DNA of 64,000 nucleotides from CF-46 sp042408445 (GCA_042408445.1 JBHORC010000024.1:62001-126000); one strand, 5' to 3'. Positions 26,585-34,663 are shown, counted from the stretch's first letter. The notes: generated by a model from the sequence alone, not told the origin. Numbers and translations are program-made.

Positions 26585-27085
26585 GTGTCCATCGCCGATG
26601 CCGTCGCCGGCGCGACCGTCTACCTGACCGACCATCCCGATGAGGCCCGCTACCGCGACTCGGTCGCGACGGCGCGGATCACCTCGGGGCTTCGCGCCGA
26701 GGTCCGGGGTCCGGGCGGCGAAACCGTCGCGGCCGACATGCCGACCGGCATCGGTGGCACCGCCTCCGCCCCGTCGCCAGGCTGGCTGATGCGAGCCGCG
26801 GCCGCCTCGTGCGTCGCTGCGCTCATCGCCATTCGGGCTGCGGCCACGGGCGTGGCGCATGGTGCGATCGAGGTCGCGGTGGACAGCGAGTCCGACGACC
26901 GCGGCATTCTCGGCCTGGACGAGGCGATCGACGCCGGCGCGCTGTCGATGGCGGTCGTCGTCTCCGTCGACGGGGTCGCGGATCACGAGGCTCGATCCCT
27001 CGTCGACTGGGCGGTCGCGCATTGCCCGGTCACGGACACGATCGCGAGGGCGGTCCCGATCGCCGCCGAGGTTCGCGCAGCGTAG
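26585..27085 (+). CDS. OsmC-family protein
   Basis: 166 residues from a GTG with AGAGGAGG just upstream. OsmC/Ohr proteins are cysteine-based peroxidases or related envelope-stress proteins. Both conserved cysteines are visible: one in RAAAASCVAALIAIRAAA (helix-start cysteine) and one in VAHCPVTDTIARAVP near the C-terminus. The line SESDDRGILGLD is a hallmark of one OsmC subgroup. Most likely a cytosolic organic hydroperoxide-reducing protein; without a closer match OsmC versus YhfA-like subgroup is open. Confidence 0.85.
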   Translation: MSIADAVAGATVYLTDHPDEARYRDSVATARITSGLRAEVRGPGGETVAADMPTGIGGTASAPSPGWLMRAAAASCVAALIAIRAAATGVAHGAIEVAVDSESDDRGILGLDEAIDAGALSMAVVVSVDGVADHEARSLVDWAVAHCPVTDTIARAVPIAAEVRAA

Positions 27086-27129
27086 GTTCGCCAGTCGGCT
27101 CGGCTCGGGGCTGGCCCGTGTTTCGGGCC

Positions 27130-27159
27130 TTGACATGTGACTCGACGGTCACATAACAT
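27130..27159 (+). promoter_or_regulatory. Promoter with an inverted-repeat operator, ahead of the ArsR-SRPBCC gene
   Basis: TTGACA at 27130-27135 and TAACAT at 27154-27159 are 18 bases apart, a near-ideal housekeeping promoter. Between them lies a perfect palindrome, TGTGAC-N6-GTCACA (27136-27153), filling the spacer. The GTG start follows the -10 box by 6 bases, so the transcript should be leaderless. A repressor bound here would block RNA polymerase; the ArsR-type protein encoded immediately downstream is the obvious candidate. Confidence 0.7.
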
Positions 27160-27165
27160 CGCGAC

Positions 27166-27954
27166 GTGGACGAGATGGCGGCGGTCTTCCGGGCGCTGGG
27201 CGATCCCAGCCGGCGGCTGCTCCTCGATCGGCTGTTCGATCGCGACGGACAGACGCTCGGCGAGCTGGCGGCGCATCTGCCCGGCATGACGCGCTTCGGC
27301 GTGATGCGCCATCTCGATGTCCTCGAGGAAGCCGGCCTGATCGAGACGCGTCGGGTCGGCCGCGAGAAGCACCACTTCCTGAACCCCGTCCCGATCCGGC
27401 TCGTCGCCGATCGCTGGATCGGCAAGTTCGCCGAGCCGGTGGTCGGGCGGATGGCCGCGATCAAGCACGACCTGGAGGCACCCTCGATGCTCGCACCGGA
27501 CCATGTCTACTCGGTGATCATCCGCGCGACGCCCGACCGGATCTGGCGGGCGATCACGGACGGGGTCGAAACCGAGCGCTACTACTACGGCACGCGGGTC
27601 GACTCGGACTGGTCGCCGGGCGGCCGCGTCATCTACACGTATCCGGATGGTTCGGTCGCGGCCGACGGCGAGGTCGTCGACATCGAGCCAGGCCGCTCCG
27701 TGACGATGACCTTCCACGCCCGGTGGAGCCCGGAGATCGAAGCCGAGGGTCCCGTCCGGATGACGTGGGCGGTCGAGCCTGCTGGCCCGGGTGTCTCGAA
27801 GCTCACGGTCGTGACGTCCGGGATGCGCGAAGGCGGCGTCGTCCAGACGGAGTTCGGCGGCGGAATCGTCTTCATCGTCTCGGGGCTGAAGACGTACGTC
27901 GAGACGGGGGAGGCGATGGCGGCCGAGCCGGACGCGGTGGCCACGGGAAGCTGA
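27166..27954 (+). CDS. ArsR-family HTH regulator fused to an SRPBCC (AHSA1-like) domain
   Basis: 262 residues. Residues 1 to about 85 are an ArsR winged helix: FRALGDPSRRLLLDRLFDRD, then TRFGVMRHLDVLEEAGLIET with the recognition helix, then the wing RVGREKHHFLN. Residues about 105-245 form an SRPBCC/AHSA1 cavity domain (YSVIIRATPDRIWRAITDG, SDWSPGGRVIYTYPDG, ending near FIVSGLKTYVETG). The second domain may bind a small hydrophobic ligand and control the first. The start is GTG 27166 rather than ATG 27175 because it fits the leaderless spacing. It is monocistronic and probably autoregulated through the palindrome upstream. What else it controls is unknown. Confidence 0.85.
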   Translation: MDEMAAVFRALGDPSRRLLLDRLFDRDGQTLGELAAHLPGMTRFGVMRHLDVLEEAGLIETRRVGREKHHFLNPVPIRLVADRWIGKFAEPVVGRMAAIKHDLEAPSMLAPDHVYSVIIRATPDRIWRAITDGVETERYYYGTRVDSDWSPGGRVIYTYPDGSVAADGEVVDIEPGRSVTMTFHARWSPEIEAEGPVRMTWAVEPAGPGVSKLTVVTSGMREGGVVQTEFGGGIVFIVSGLKTYVETGEAMAAEPDAVATGS

Positions 27955-27988
27955 TCGCGATCGCGGGCGTTTGCGCTTGCCCCGCCCT

Positions 27989-28149
27989 GTTGGCTCGTGA
28001 CCAACAAGCGTCGAACGGGCATCGCGGCTGCCGGGGGAATCACGTCGCCGCCCGATGCTAGTTGGCGCGAGACCAACGGACGTCGACCCGAGAGCCTGTC
28101 GGCGTGATCCCGGCGGCCGACGATCGATCGTTGTTGGTTGTGGCCCAAC
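27989..28149. repeat. Three GTTGG-N7-CCAAC inverted-repeat elements spaced exactly 72 bases apart
   Basis: Copies at 27989-28005, 28061-28077 and 28133-28149. Each is a 17-base element that can form a 5-bp hairpin; copies 1 and 2 share more (GTTGGC, CG, GACCAAC, then CGTCGA). The bases between elements are not conserved. They could be protein-binding sites (a 17-base dyad), remnants of a tandem 72-base repeat, or a structured RNA. The dyads are too short for a CRISPR repeat. Confidence 0.6.
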
Positions 28150-28244
28150 ACCGGCCCGCTCGCGAGTCGCGACCGACGAGCAGCGGGTGCTCGTTCCGTC
28201 GGCCGGCCCGCGGACTCGACCTGACATCGGCTCTCCCGGCGGAC

Positions 28245-28346
28245 GCGACGAGCGGTCCCTGCTCGCACCGTCCGCCGAGTGGCCTTGCCGCCGCCGGGAC
28301 GAGCCGTGCCTGCTCTCATCGTCCGCCGAGTGGCCTTGCGGCCGCC
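28245..28346. repeat. Tandem duplication, two 51-base units
   Basis: Units at 28245-28295 and 28296-28346 share most positions, including an identical 20-base block at 28269 and 28320. The unit length is a multiple of three, and one plus-strand frame would give a 17-residue repeat (SHRPPSGLAAA), but no supported gene covers it. Probably a slipped-strand duplication. Confidence 0.65.
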
Positions 28347-28440
28347 GATTCCGACGGCTCGAGCGACGCAACGAGCACGGGCCGCTCACGCCCCGCGCCG
28401 CCGTGCGGCGCCGAGCGGTAGGGACCCCCGCAGACACGAA

Positions 28441-28471
28441 GCGACCGGGCCTGCTCGGCAGGCCCGGTCGC
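28441..28471 (-). terminator. Strong hairpin between convergent genes
   Basis: A perfect 14-bp stem with a 3-base loop (GCGACCGGGCCTGC, TCG, reverse complement). It lies 20 bases past the stop of the minus-strand VOC gene; on that strand TTCGTGT follows. It can also act on plus-strand transcripts from the ArsR-SRPBCC gene. Likely bidirectional terminator. Confidence 0.75.
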
Positions 28472-28490
28472 AACGCTGCCGCAGCGGCGA

Positions 28491-28829
28491 CTACATGATC
28501 CCGATGACGTGGCCCTCGGGATCGGCGAACAGCGCGATCGTCGTCTGCGGCGCGACCTCGGTGAGCGGCATCAGGACGCGGCCGCCCTTCGAAGCGACCT
28601 TGTCGAGGACGCCCTGCGGGTCGTCGCTGTGCACGTAGAACGTGACGCCCGCCGGCTGGCCTTCCGGCGCGCCGCCGATCCCGCCGGTGATTCCGTCGCC
28701 CTGGCGGTACATGCCGTACCCGCCCGGGTTGTTCGTGTCGATGCTCCAGCCGAAGACATCCCGGAAGAACTCCTGGAGCTTCGCCCCGTCCTTGCCGGTG
28801 ACCTCGACGTGTACGACCTGAGCTCCCAT
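28491..28829 (-). CDS. VOC-family (glyoxalase/bleomycin-resistance fold) protein
   Basis: 112 residues, one VOC domain made of two beta-alpha-beta-beta-beta units: VVHVEVTGKDGAKLQEFFRD, FGWSIDTN, then GVTFYVHSDDPQGVLDKV and ALFADPEGHVIGIM. Family members are metal-dependent isomerases, dioxygenases or antibiotic-binding proteins; many small ones are uncharacterised. A possible metal ligand set (H7, E in the second half) is present but cannot be assigned with certainty. GGAGG lies 7-8 bases before the ATG. Single-gene unit on the minus strand, divergent from the form I cox operon. Confidence 0.83.
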   Translation of the reverse strand: MGAQVVHVEVTGKDGAKLQEFFRDVFGWSIDTNNPGGYGMYRQGDGITGGIGGAPEGQPAGVTFYVHSDDPQGVLDKVASKGGRVLMPLTEVAPQTTIALFADPEGHVIGIM

Positions 28830-29154
28830 CGGAACCCTCCTCGACTGTGGCTCTGGCGGCGTGCCTCGTCCGCCCTGTCAATCGATCGACGAACGGCCGG
28901 CCGCCGAATCGACAGGGCCCGGACGGGGCCGAGCAGAATCGCCGCCCTCGGACCCCGCGCGCCCGAATCCAGTTGACCCGTCACCGATCGACGGCGCACA
29001 CTTCGAGTGCGGACCCCCGGACGAAATCGAGCCCGTCACAGACTCGACCTCCGTCGGCCCGATCGTCGAGATCACGCTGCTCGTCGAGCGCCACCGGGTG
29101 CGAGGCGAGCCGTCGAGCGCCCCGCGCGTCAGGGGCGGAGGAGGACGGTCGCGC
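28830..29154. other. Divergent intergenic region upstream of the form I CO dehydrogenase operon
   Basis: 325 bases without a supported gene. It should hold the promoters of the VOC gene (left) and coxM (right). A TTGACC at 28973 followed 18 bases later by CACACT is a weak plus-strand promoter candidate. GGAGGAGG near 29137 is the coxM ribosome site region. I see no clear operator. Confidence 0.35.
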
Positions 29155-30024
29155 ATGATTCCCGCAGCCTTCGACTACGTCCGGCCACCGGATCTCGACG
29201 CCGCCCTGCGGGTCCTCGCAGAGCGCGAGGGTGAGGCGAAGCTCCTCTCGGGCGGGTACAGCCTGCTGCCCCTGCTCAAGCTCCGGCTCGCCCAGCCGGC
29301 CGTCCTCGTCGACCTCCGCGACGTCGCCGGTCTCGACGGCATCACCCGGCGCGACTTCTTCTCGATCGGCGGCCGGGCAACGCATCGGCGGATCCACGAG
29401 GACGAGGCGCTCGGCGCGGCGTGGCCCGTCATCCACGAGGCGGCCGGCGGGATCGGCGACCCGCAGGTCCGCAACTGGGGGACGATCGGCGGCTCGTGCG
29501 CCCACGCCGACCCGAGCTCGGACTGGCCGGCCGTGCTGCTCGCTCTGCGCGCGGACCTGGTCTGTCGCAGCGGGTCCGGCGAGCGCGTCGTCAAGGCCCG
29601 CGACTTCTTCCTCGACACCTTCACGACCGCGATCGAGCCGACCGAGGTCCTGACGGAGGTCCGGATCCCGCTCCCGAACCCGCGGACGGGCAGCGCCTAC
29701 CGCAAGCTCGAGCGCCGAGCGGGCGACTTCGCGACGGTCGGGGTCGCTGCGACGCTGACCCTCGCCGACGACGGCACGATCGCCGCGGCAGGAATCGGGC
29801 TGACGGCCGTGGCCGAGACGCCGTTCGCGGCGACCGACGCCGAGGCGGCCCTCGTCGGCCACGCGCTGACCGATGACACGTTCCGCGCGGCGGGTGCCGC
29901 CGCAGCCGCCCAGAGCCGGCCCGGCAGCGACAGCCACGGACCCGCCGAGTACAAGCGGGCGATGGTCGCCGAGATGACGGTGCGGGCGCTGCGGGCCGCA
30001 GCCAACCGGACGACCGGCGAGTAA
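29155..30024 (+). CDS. coxM: Form I CO dehydrogenase medium subunit, FAD-binding
   Basis: 289 residues. The ATG at 29155 is chosen because family similarity starts there (MIPAAFDYVRPPDLDAAL) and GGAGGAGG precedes it; the frame runs open upstream to 28861 without similarity. FAD motifs are SGGYSLLPLLKLR near residue 35 (the usual AGGxS has become SGGYS) and NWGTIGGSCAHADPSSDWP near residue 107. The C-terminal flavoprotein domain follows (DFATVGVAATLTLADDG). It receives electrons from CoxS for delivery to the respiratory chain. It opens an M-S-L operon, the standard order of form I, true CO-oxidising, clusters. Confidence 0.95.
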   Translation: MIPAAFDYVRPPDLDAALRVLAEREGEAKLLSGGYSLLPLLKLRLAQPAVLVDLRDVAGLDGITRRDFFSIGGRATHRRIHEDEALGAAWPVIHEAAGGIGDPQVRNWGTIGGSCAHADPSSDWPAVLLALRADLVCRSGSGERVVKARDFFLDTFTTAIEPTEVLTEVRIPLPNPRTGSAYRKLERRAGDFATVGVAATLTLADDGTIAAAGIGLTAVAETPFAATDAEAALVGHALTDDTFRAAGAAAAAQSRPGSDSHGPAEYKRAMVAEMTVRALRAAANRTTGE

Positions 30025-30039
30025 CGGAGGCGATCGAGC

Positions 30040-30588
30040 ATGACCACCCAGCACGTCTCCGTCACGGTCAACGGCGAGGCCCATGAGGCCGATGTCGAAC
30101 CGCGCCTCCTCCTCGTCCATCTCCTTCGCGACGTCTTCGGCCTCACCGGAACGCACGTCGGGTGCGACACGAGCAACTGCGGCGCCTGCACGGTCCACGT
30201 CAACGGCCAGAGCGCGAAGTCCTGCACGATGCTCGCGGTCCAGGCCGACGGCGCCGAGATCCGGACGATCGAGGGCATGGTCGACGGCGCCACCCTCCAC
30301 CCGCTCCAGCAGGCCTTCTGGGACCAGCACGGTCTCCAGTGCGGGTTCTGCACGCCGGGGATGATCATGCAGGCCGCCTGGCTGCTGGACCAGAACCCGA
30401 AGCCGTCCGAGCACGAGATCCGGGAGGGGATCAGCGGCAACCTCTGTCGCTGCACCGGCTACGTGAACATCGTGAAGGCGATCCAGCAGGCGTCGGGCCA
30501 GCTCGACACGGGCCAGGCGGCGCCGGTCGTGGCTGCCGAGACCACCGACGGACAGGCCGTCTCGGCCGAACCGGCCGCGGCCGGTTGA
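30040..30588 (+). CDS. coxS: Form I CO dehydrogenase small subunit, [2Fe-2S] protein
   Basis: 182 residues, 15 bases after coxM with a GGAGG box. Ferredoxin-type cluster ligands are C42, C47, C50 and C62; second-cluster ligands are C101, C104, C136 and C138 (CGFCTPGM, CRCTGY). It is very similar to the form II small subunit at 1182, including the same MLAVQADG stretch, so the two copies probably share ancestry. The tail past residue 155 is Ala/Glu-rich and likely disordered. It transfers electrons from the Mo-Cu site to CoxM. Confidence 0.96.
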   Translation: MTTQHVSVTVNGEAHEADVEPRLLLVHLLRDVFGLTGTHVGCDTSNCGACTVHVNGQSAKSCTMLAVQADGAEIRTIEGMVDGATLHPLQQAFWDQHGLQCGFCTPGMIMQAAWLLDQNPKPSEHEIREGISGNLCRCTGYVNIVKAIQQASGQLDTGQAAPVVAAETTDGQAVSAEPAAAG

Positions 30589-30604
30589 GCGGGGAGCAGC
30601 AGCG

Positions 30605-33001
30605 ATGACGACGGAAGCAACACCCCGCACCAGCCCCGAGATCGGGGGCATGGGCCACTCGGTCAAGCGCAAGGAGGATCCGCGCTTCATCCGCGGCCGT
30701 GGCGAGTACATCGAGGACGTGAACCTGCCGGGCCAGCTGTGGCTCGACATCGTCCGCAGTCCCTATGCCCACGCGACGATCAAGGGCATCGACGCGAGCG
30801 AGGCGCTCAAGGTCCCGGGGGTCCTCGCCGTCATCACCGGCAAGGATCTCGAGGGCTACAAGCTCCACTGGATGCCGACCCTCGCCGGCGACATGCAGAT
30901 GGTCCTGCCGACCGACACGGTCATGTACCAGAGCCAGGAAGTCGCGGCGGTGATCGCGACGAGTCGCTATGCCGCAGCCGACGGCGTCGCCGCGGTCCTC
31001 GTCGACTACGACCCGCTCCCCGTCGTGGTGGATCCGTTCAAGGCGCTCCAGGCGGATGCGCCGGTGCTCCGCCCGGACCGTGCTGCCGACAAGCAGACGA
31101 ACCGCATCTGGCACTGGGAATCGGGCGACGAGTCCGCGGCGGACACCGCCCTCGCCAACGCCGAGGTCCGGATCGCCGAGGACATCTACATCCCGAGGAT
31201 CCACGTCGCCTCGATCGAGACGTGCGGTTGCGTCGCGGACTGGGATCCGGTTCGCCAGCAGCTCACCCTGCACATGACGACCCAGGCGCCGCACGCGATC
31301 CGGACCGTCATCGCCCTCGTCGCCGCGGGCGCCGGGCTGCCGATCTCCGAGCAGAACATCCGGGTGAAGACGCACGACATCGGCGGCGGCTTCGGCGGCA
31401 AGGTCCCGGTCTACCCGGGCTACGTCCTCGCGGTCGCGGCCTCGTTCCTCATCGGCAAGCCGGTGAAATGGATCGAGGACCGCTCGGAGAACCTCCAGGC
31501 GGACTCCTTCGCCCGGGACTACCACATCCACGCCGAGATGGGCGCCACGAAGGACGGCCGGATCCAGGCGCTCAAGGTCCGGACGATCGCCGACCACGGC
31601 TACACGGACGCCGCGGCCGACCCCTCGAAGTTCCCGGCGGGTCTGTTCAACGTGATCACCGGGTCGTACGACTTCCCGAACGCGTTCGTCGAGGTCGACG
31701 GCGTCTACACGAACAAGCCGCCTGGCGGCGTCGCCTACCGCTGCTCGTTCCGCGTGACCGAGGCGGTCCACGCGATCGAGCGGATGGTCGACGTCCTGGC
31801 GCATGACATCGGCAAGGACCCGGCCCAGGTCCGGATGGAGAACTTCATCCAGCCCGAGCAGTTCCCGTACACCACGCCGACCGGCTGGTCGTACGACTCG
31901 GGCAACTATCCGGCCGCCCTGCAGAAGGCGATGGACCTCATCGACTACGCCGGGCTGCGCCGCGAACAGGCCGAGAAGCGCGCCCGTGGCGAGCTCATGG
32001 GGATCGGGATCAGCAGCTTCACCGAGATCGTCGGCGCGGGGCCGTCCCACGACTTCGACATCCTCGGGATCAAGATGTTCGACTCGTGCGAGATCCGGGT
32101 CCACCCGACGGGCAAGGTGCTCGCGCGGCTCGGCGTGCAGACGCAGGGCCAGGGCCACGAGACGACGTTCGCCCAGATCATCGCCGAGGAGCTCGGCTTC
32201 CCGGTGCAGGACATCAAGATCGAGGAAGGCGACACGGACACCGCGCCCTACGGGCTCGGCACGTACGCGTCGCGCTCGACGCCGGTCGCGGGCGCCGCGA
32301 CCGCGATCGCGGCCCGGAAGATCCGGGAGAAGGCCCGCAAGATCGCCGCCCACCTCCTCGAGGCGAGCGAGGACGACCTCGAGTGGGAGCCCGGCAAGTT
32401 CAGCGTCAAGGGCTCGCCGGACCGGTTCAAGACGATCCAGGAGATCGCCTTCGCGGCCTACACGAACCATCCGGCCGGGATGGAGGCGGGCCTGGAGGCC
32501 GTCGACTACTACGACCCGCCGAACCTGACGTTCCCGTTCGGCAGCTACATCTGTGTCGTCGACATCGACAAGGGCACCGGCGAGGTGAAGATCCGCCGGT
32601 TCGTCGCGGTGGACGACTGCGGCAACATCATCAACCCGATGATCGTCGACGGCCAGATCCACGGCGGCCTCACGATGGGCCTCGCCCCGGCGCTGTACGA
32701 GGCGATCACGTACGACGAGAACGGCAACAACCTCGCCGGCACGTTCATGGATTACCTGCTCCCGACCGCGCTCGAGACGCCCGCCTGGGAGCTCGAGAAG
32801 ACCGTCACGCCTTCGCCGCATCACCCGATCGGGGCCAAGGGCGTCGGCGAGTCGGCGACCGTCGGCGCGCCGCCCGCGATCGCCAATGCCGTCGTCGATG
32901 CCCTGTGGCACCTCGGCGTCCGGAACATCGACATCCCGATCACCCCGCCGAAGGTGTGGGCGATCCTCAACGAGAAGGGCGTCGTCGGCGCTCCGGCCTG
33001 A
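30605..33001 (+). CDS. coxL: Form I (bona fide) aerobic CO dehydrogenase large subunit
   Basis: 798 residues. The active-site loop is AYRCSFR at residues 377-383; C380 corresponds to the cysteine that ligates copper in the Mo-S-Cu site of Oligotropha (Afipia) carboxidovorans CoxL. The Mo-proximal glutamate is E749 in KGVGESATVGAPPA. GGGFGGKV and QTQGQGHETT are further cofactor-binding stretches. This form oxidises CO with water to CO2, two protons and two electrons, feeding the respiratory chain at trace CO levels. The ATG is 16 bases after coxS with GGGGAGCAG upstream. An xdhC-type gene and coxG follow, as in known form I clusters. Confidence 0.97.
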   Translation: MTTEATPRTSPEIGGMGHSVKRKEDPRFIRGRGEYIEDVNLPGQLWLDIVRSPYAHATIKGIDASEALKVPGVLAVITGKDLEGYKLHWMPTLAGDMQMVLPTDTVMYQSQEVAAVIATSRYAAADGVAAVLVDYDPLPVVVDPFKALQADAPVLRPDRAADKQTNRIWHWESGDESAADTALANAEVRIAEDIYIPRIHVASIETCGCVADWDPVRQQLTLHMTTQAPHAIRTVIALVAAGAGLPISEQNIRVKTHDIGGGFGGKVPVYPGYVLAVAASFLIGKPVKWIEDRSENLQADSFARDYHIHAEMGATKDGRIQALKVRTIADHGYTDAAADPSKFPAGLFNVITGSYDFPNAFVEVDGVYTNKPPGGVAYRCSFRVTEAVHAIERMVDVLAHDIGKDPAQVRMENFIQPEQFPYTTPTGWSYDSGNYPAALQKAMDLIDYAGLRREQAEKRARGELMGIGISSFTEIVGAGPSHDFDILGIKMFDSCEIRVHPTGKVLARLGVQTQGQGHETTFAQIIAEELGFPVQDIKIEEGDTDTAPYGLGTYASRSTPVAGAATAIAARKIREKARKIAAHLLEASEDDLEWEPGKFSVKGSPDRFKTIQEIAFAAYTNHPAGMEAGLEAVDYYDPPNLTFPFGSYICVVDIDKGTGEVKIRRFVAVDDCGNIINPMIVDGQIHGGLTMGLAPALYEAITYDENGNNLAGTFMDYLLPTALETPAWELEKTVTPSPHHPIGAKGVGESATVGAPPAIANAVVDALWHLGVRNIDIPITPPKVWAILNEKGVVGAPA

Positions 33002-33023
33002 CGACGCCGCCCCTCGGCCCATC

Positions 33024-34118
33024 GTGAGCCACAGCATCTTTCGTCGAGCGGCCGAGCTCGAGCAGGCCGGTCGCCCGTTCGTCGTCGCGACCGTCGTTGC
33101 CGTCGCGCGGCCCACCTCCGCTCGCCCCGGAGCGAGCGGCATCGTCCACCCGGATGGAACGATCGAGGGCTGGGTCGGCGGCAGCTGCGCCCAGCCCGTG
33201 GTCGTGCGGGAGGCGCTCCACGCGATGGCCGACGGCCAGCCGCGTCTCCTCCGCCTGTCGAAGGACGCGCCGGCCGAGGGCCGCCGTGCCGACGGCATCG
33301 TCGAGCTCGTGATGACGTGCCATTCCGGCGGCACGCTGGAGATCTACGTGGAACCCCATCTTCCCGCGCCGCTCCTCTGGATCGCCGGCACGACCCCGAT
33401 TGCCGGCGCGCTCGTCACCCTCGGCGCCGCGAGCGGCTGGCGCGTCTCGGTCTTCGATCCGGTTGCCCAGAGCGAGGACTTCCCGGCTGCCGAACGCGTC
33501 AGTCAGGAGACGTCGTTGGGCCGCGTCGATCCGGAGGCCAGTCCGTACGTCGTCGTCGCGACGCAGGGCGTCTGGGACGAGGAAGCGCTCGCCGCCGGGC
33601 TGCGCCGATCCGCGTCCTATGTCGGCCTCGTCGCCTCGCCGACCCGGGCGAACGTCGTCCGGCAGTGGCTGCGCGAGGAGACCGGGCTCGCCGAGGAGCG
33701 GCTCGCCGCGCTGCGCGCGCCCGCTGGGATGGATCTCGGCGCGGAGACGGCGGAGGAGATCGCCCTGTCGATCCTGGCCGAGCTCGTCCAGGTCCGGCGC
33801 GGGCGCGCTCCCTTCGTCGCGTCCCCGGGGCCGGCGACGATGACCGGTGACGCGGCGCTCGTCGTCCCGCCGATCCAGCCCGTCGTCGATGACATCGTGC
33901 TGGTCGATCCGGTCTGCGGGATGACCGTGGACCGCGCTCACGCCCGCCACCTCGCCGAGCACGAGGGAACGGTCTACGCGTTCTGCTCGATCGGCTGTCG
34001 GACGCGCTTCATCCGCGAGCCCGCCGCGTTCCTCGCCGCGCCGGGGACCGCCGGGATGTCACCTGCCGGTCGACCCGCGACCGTTGGCGGCGACTCCCCG
34101 TTATCATCCGACGCCTGA
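33024..34118 (+). CDS. XdhC/CoxF-family maturation protein with a C-terminal YHS metal-binding domain
   Basis: 364 residues from GTG 33024 (frame open upstream inside coxL). The N-terminal XdhC domain shows SARPGASGIVHPDGTIEGW and WVGGSCAQPVVVREAL, with the conserved Gly-Ser-Cys. The Rossmann-like middle (about 110-260) shows LLWIAGTTPIAGALVTLGAA and YVGLVASPTRANVV. Residues about 290-335 add a YHS domain: DPVCGM with C298, then YAFCSIGC with C321 and C325. YHS domains bind transition metals, often copper, and occur in CopA-type pumps. Because the enzyme next door needs a Mo-S-Cu site, the fusion may bring copper to it. That last step is inference. The form II XdhC at 11078 lacks this domain. 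Confidence 0.85.
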   Translation: MSHSIFRRAAELEQAGRPFVVATVVAVARPTSARPGASGIVHPDGTIEGWVGGSCAQPVVVREALHAMADGQPRLLRLSKDAPAEGRRADGIVELVMTCHSGGTLEIYVEPHLPAPLLWIAGTTPIAGALVTLGAASGWRVSVFDPVAQSEDFPAAERVSQETSLGRVDPEASPYVVVATQGVWDEEALAAGLRRSASYVGLVASPTRANVVRQWLREETGLAEERLAALRAPAGMDLGAETAEEIALSILAELVQVRRGRAPFVASPGPATMTGDAALVVPPIQPVVDDIVLVDPVCGMTVDRAHARHLAEHEGTVYAFCSIGCRTRFIREPAAFLAAPGTAGMSPAGRPATVGGDSPLSSDA

Positions 34119-34197
34119 CCGGCACCCCAGCCCGCCGGTCGCCGTTCCTCCACGCCGCAACGGCTCGAACGGTCGCCCACGACCCACGGAGCGCCGC

Positions 34198-34638
34198 ATG
34201 AAGTTCGCCGGTACCGTCGACATCGCCGCGCCACGCGACCGCGTCTGGGCGTTCGTCATCGACCCGAACCAGGTCGGCAAGTGCGGGCCCGGCGTCGAAT
34301 CGATCGAGGTCGTCGACGCGACGCACTTCAAGGCAACGGCGAAGGTCGGGATCGGGTTCATCAGCGCCCGGTTCGTCGTGAACATGGAGATGGCGGATCA
34401 GCAGCCGCCCGATCGGGCGGTCATCAAGGCGCACGGCCAGGCGCCCGGGAGCGCAGTGGACGCGACCGCGTCGATGACCCTGAGCGACGGCCCGAGCGGC
34501 GGCACCCGCATGGACTGGGACGCTGACGTGATGATCTCCGGCAGCCTGGCATCGCTCGGCTCGCGGCTGATCGAAGGCACCGCCAACAAGATGATCGGCC
34601 AGACGTTCGACTGCATGAAGGCGACCCTCGAGGCCTGA
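34198..34638 (+). CDS. coxG: CO dehydrogenase accessory protein CoxG, SRPBCC fold
   Basis: 146 residues from ATG 34198. CoxG proteins have an SRPBCC lipid- or quinone-binding fold; in mycobacteria CoxG anchors CO dehydrogenase to the membrane and passes electrons to menaquinone. Marks are MKFAGTVDIAAPRDRVWAFV, CGPGVESIEVVD, and ISGSLASLGSRLIEGTANKM, the last being nearly identical in wording to other CoxG proteins. There is no membrane-anchor tail here; it ends at KATLEA, so it may be a truncated, soluble CoxG. It ends the form I operon, 79 bases after XdhC-YHS. Confidence 0.9.
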   Translation: MKFAGTVDIAAPRDRVWAFVIDPNQVGKCGPGVESIEVVDATHFKATAKVGIGFISARFVVNMEMADQQPPDRAVIKAHGQAPGSAVDATASMTLSDGPSGGTRMDWDADVMISGSLASLGSRLIEGTANKMIGQTFDCMKATLEA

Positions 34639-34663
34639 GGCCGACGATCCCGCCGGCCCGAAG

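Larger units (their letters stand above)
27955..28490. other. Gene-free stretch with two repeat families and a terminator
   Basis: No ORF here has family similarity or codon coherence. The stretch holds three GTTGG-N7-CCAAC elements at exact 72-base intervals, a 51-base tandem duplication and a strong hairpin near its right end, each listed separately. It lies between the 3' ends of two convergent genes, so promoters are not expected unless a small RNA is encoded here. Confidence 0.6.

Noticed and set aside
27989..28149. CRISPR array
   Set aside because: Only 17 bases partly conserved over three copies, of which the central seven differ; no cas genes in the window.
28062..28421. 119-codon plus-strand ORF covering the 51-base repeats
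   Set aside because: No ribosome site, no similarity, and it exists in several overlapping frames, as expected by chance at this GC content.
30431..33334. 967-codon minus-strand ORF opposite form I coxS/coxL
   Set aside because: Shadow of strongly supported sense genes; no recognisable domain.
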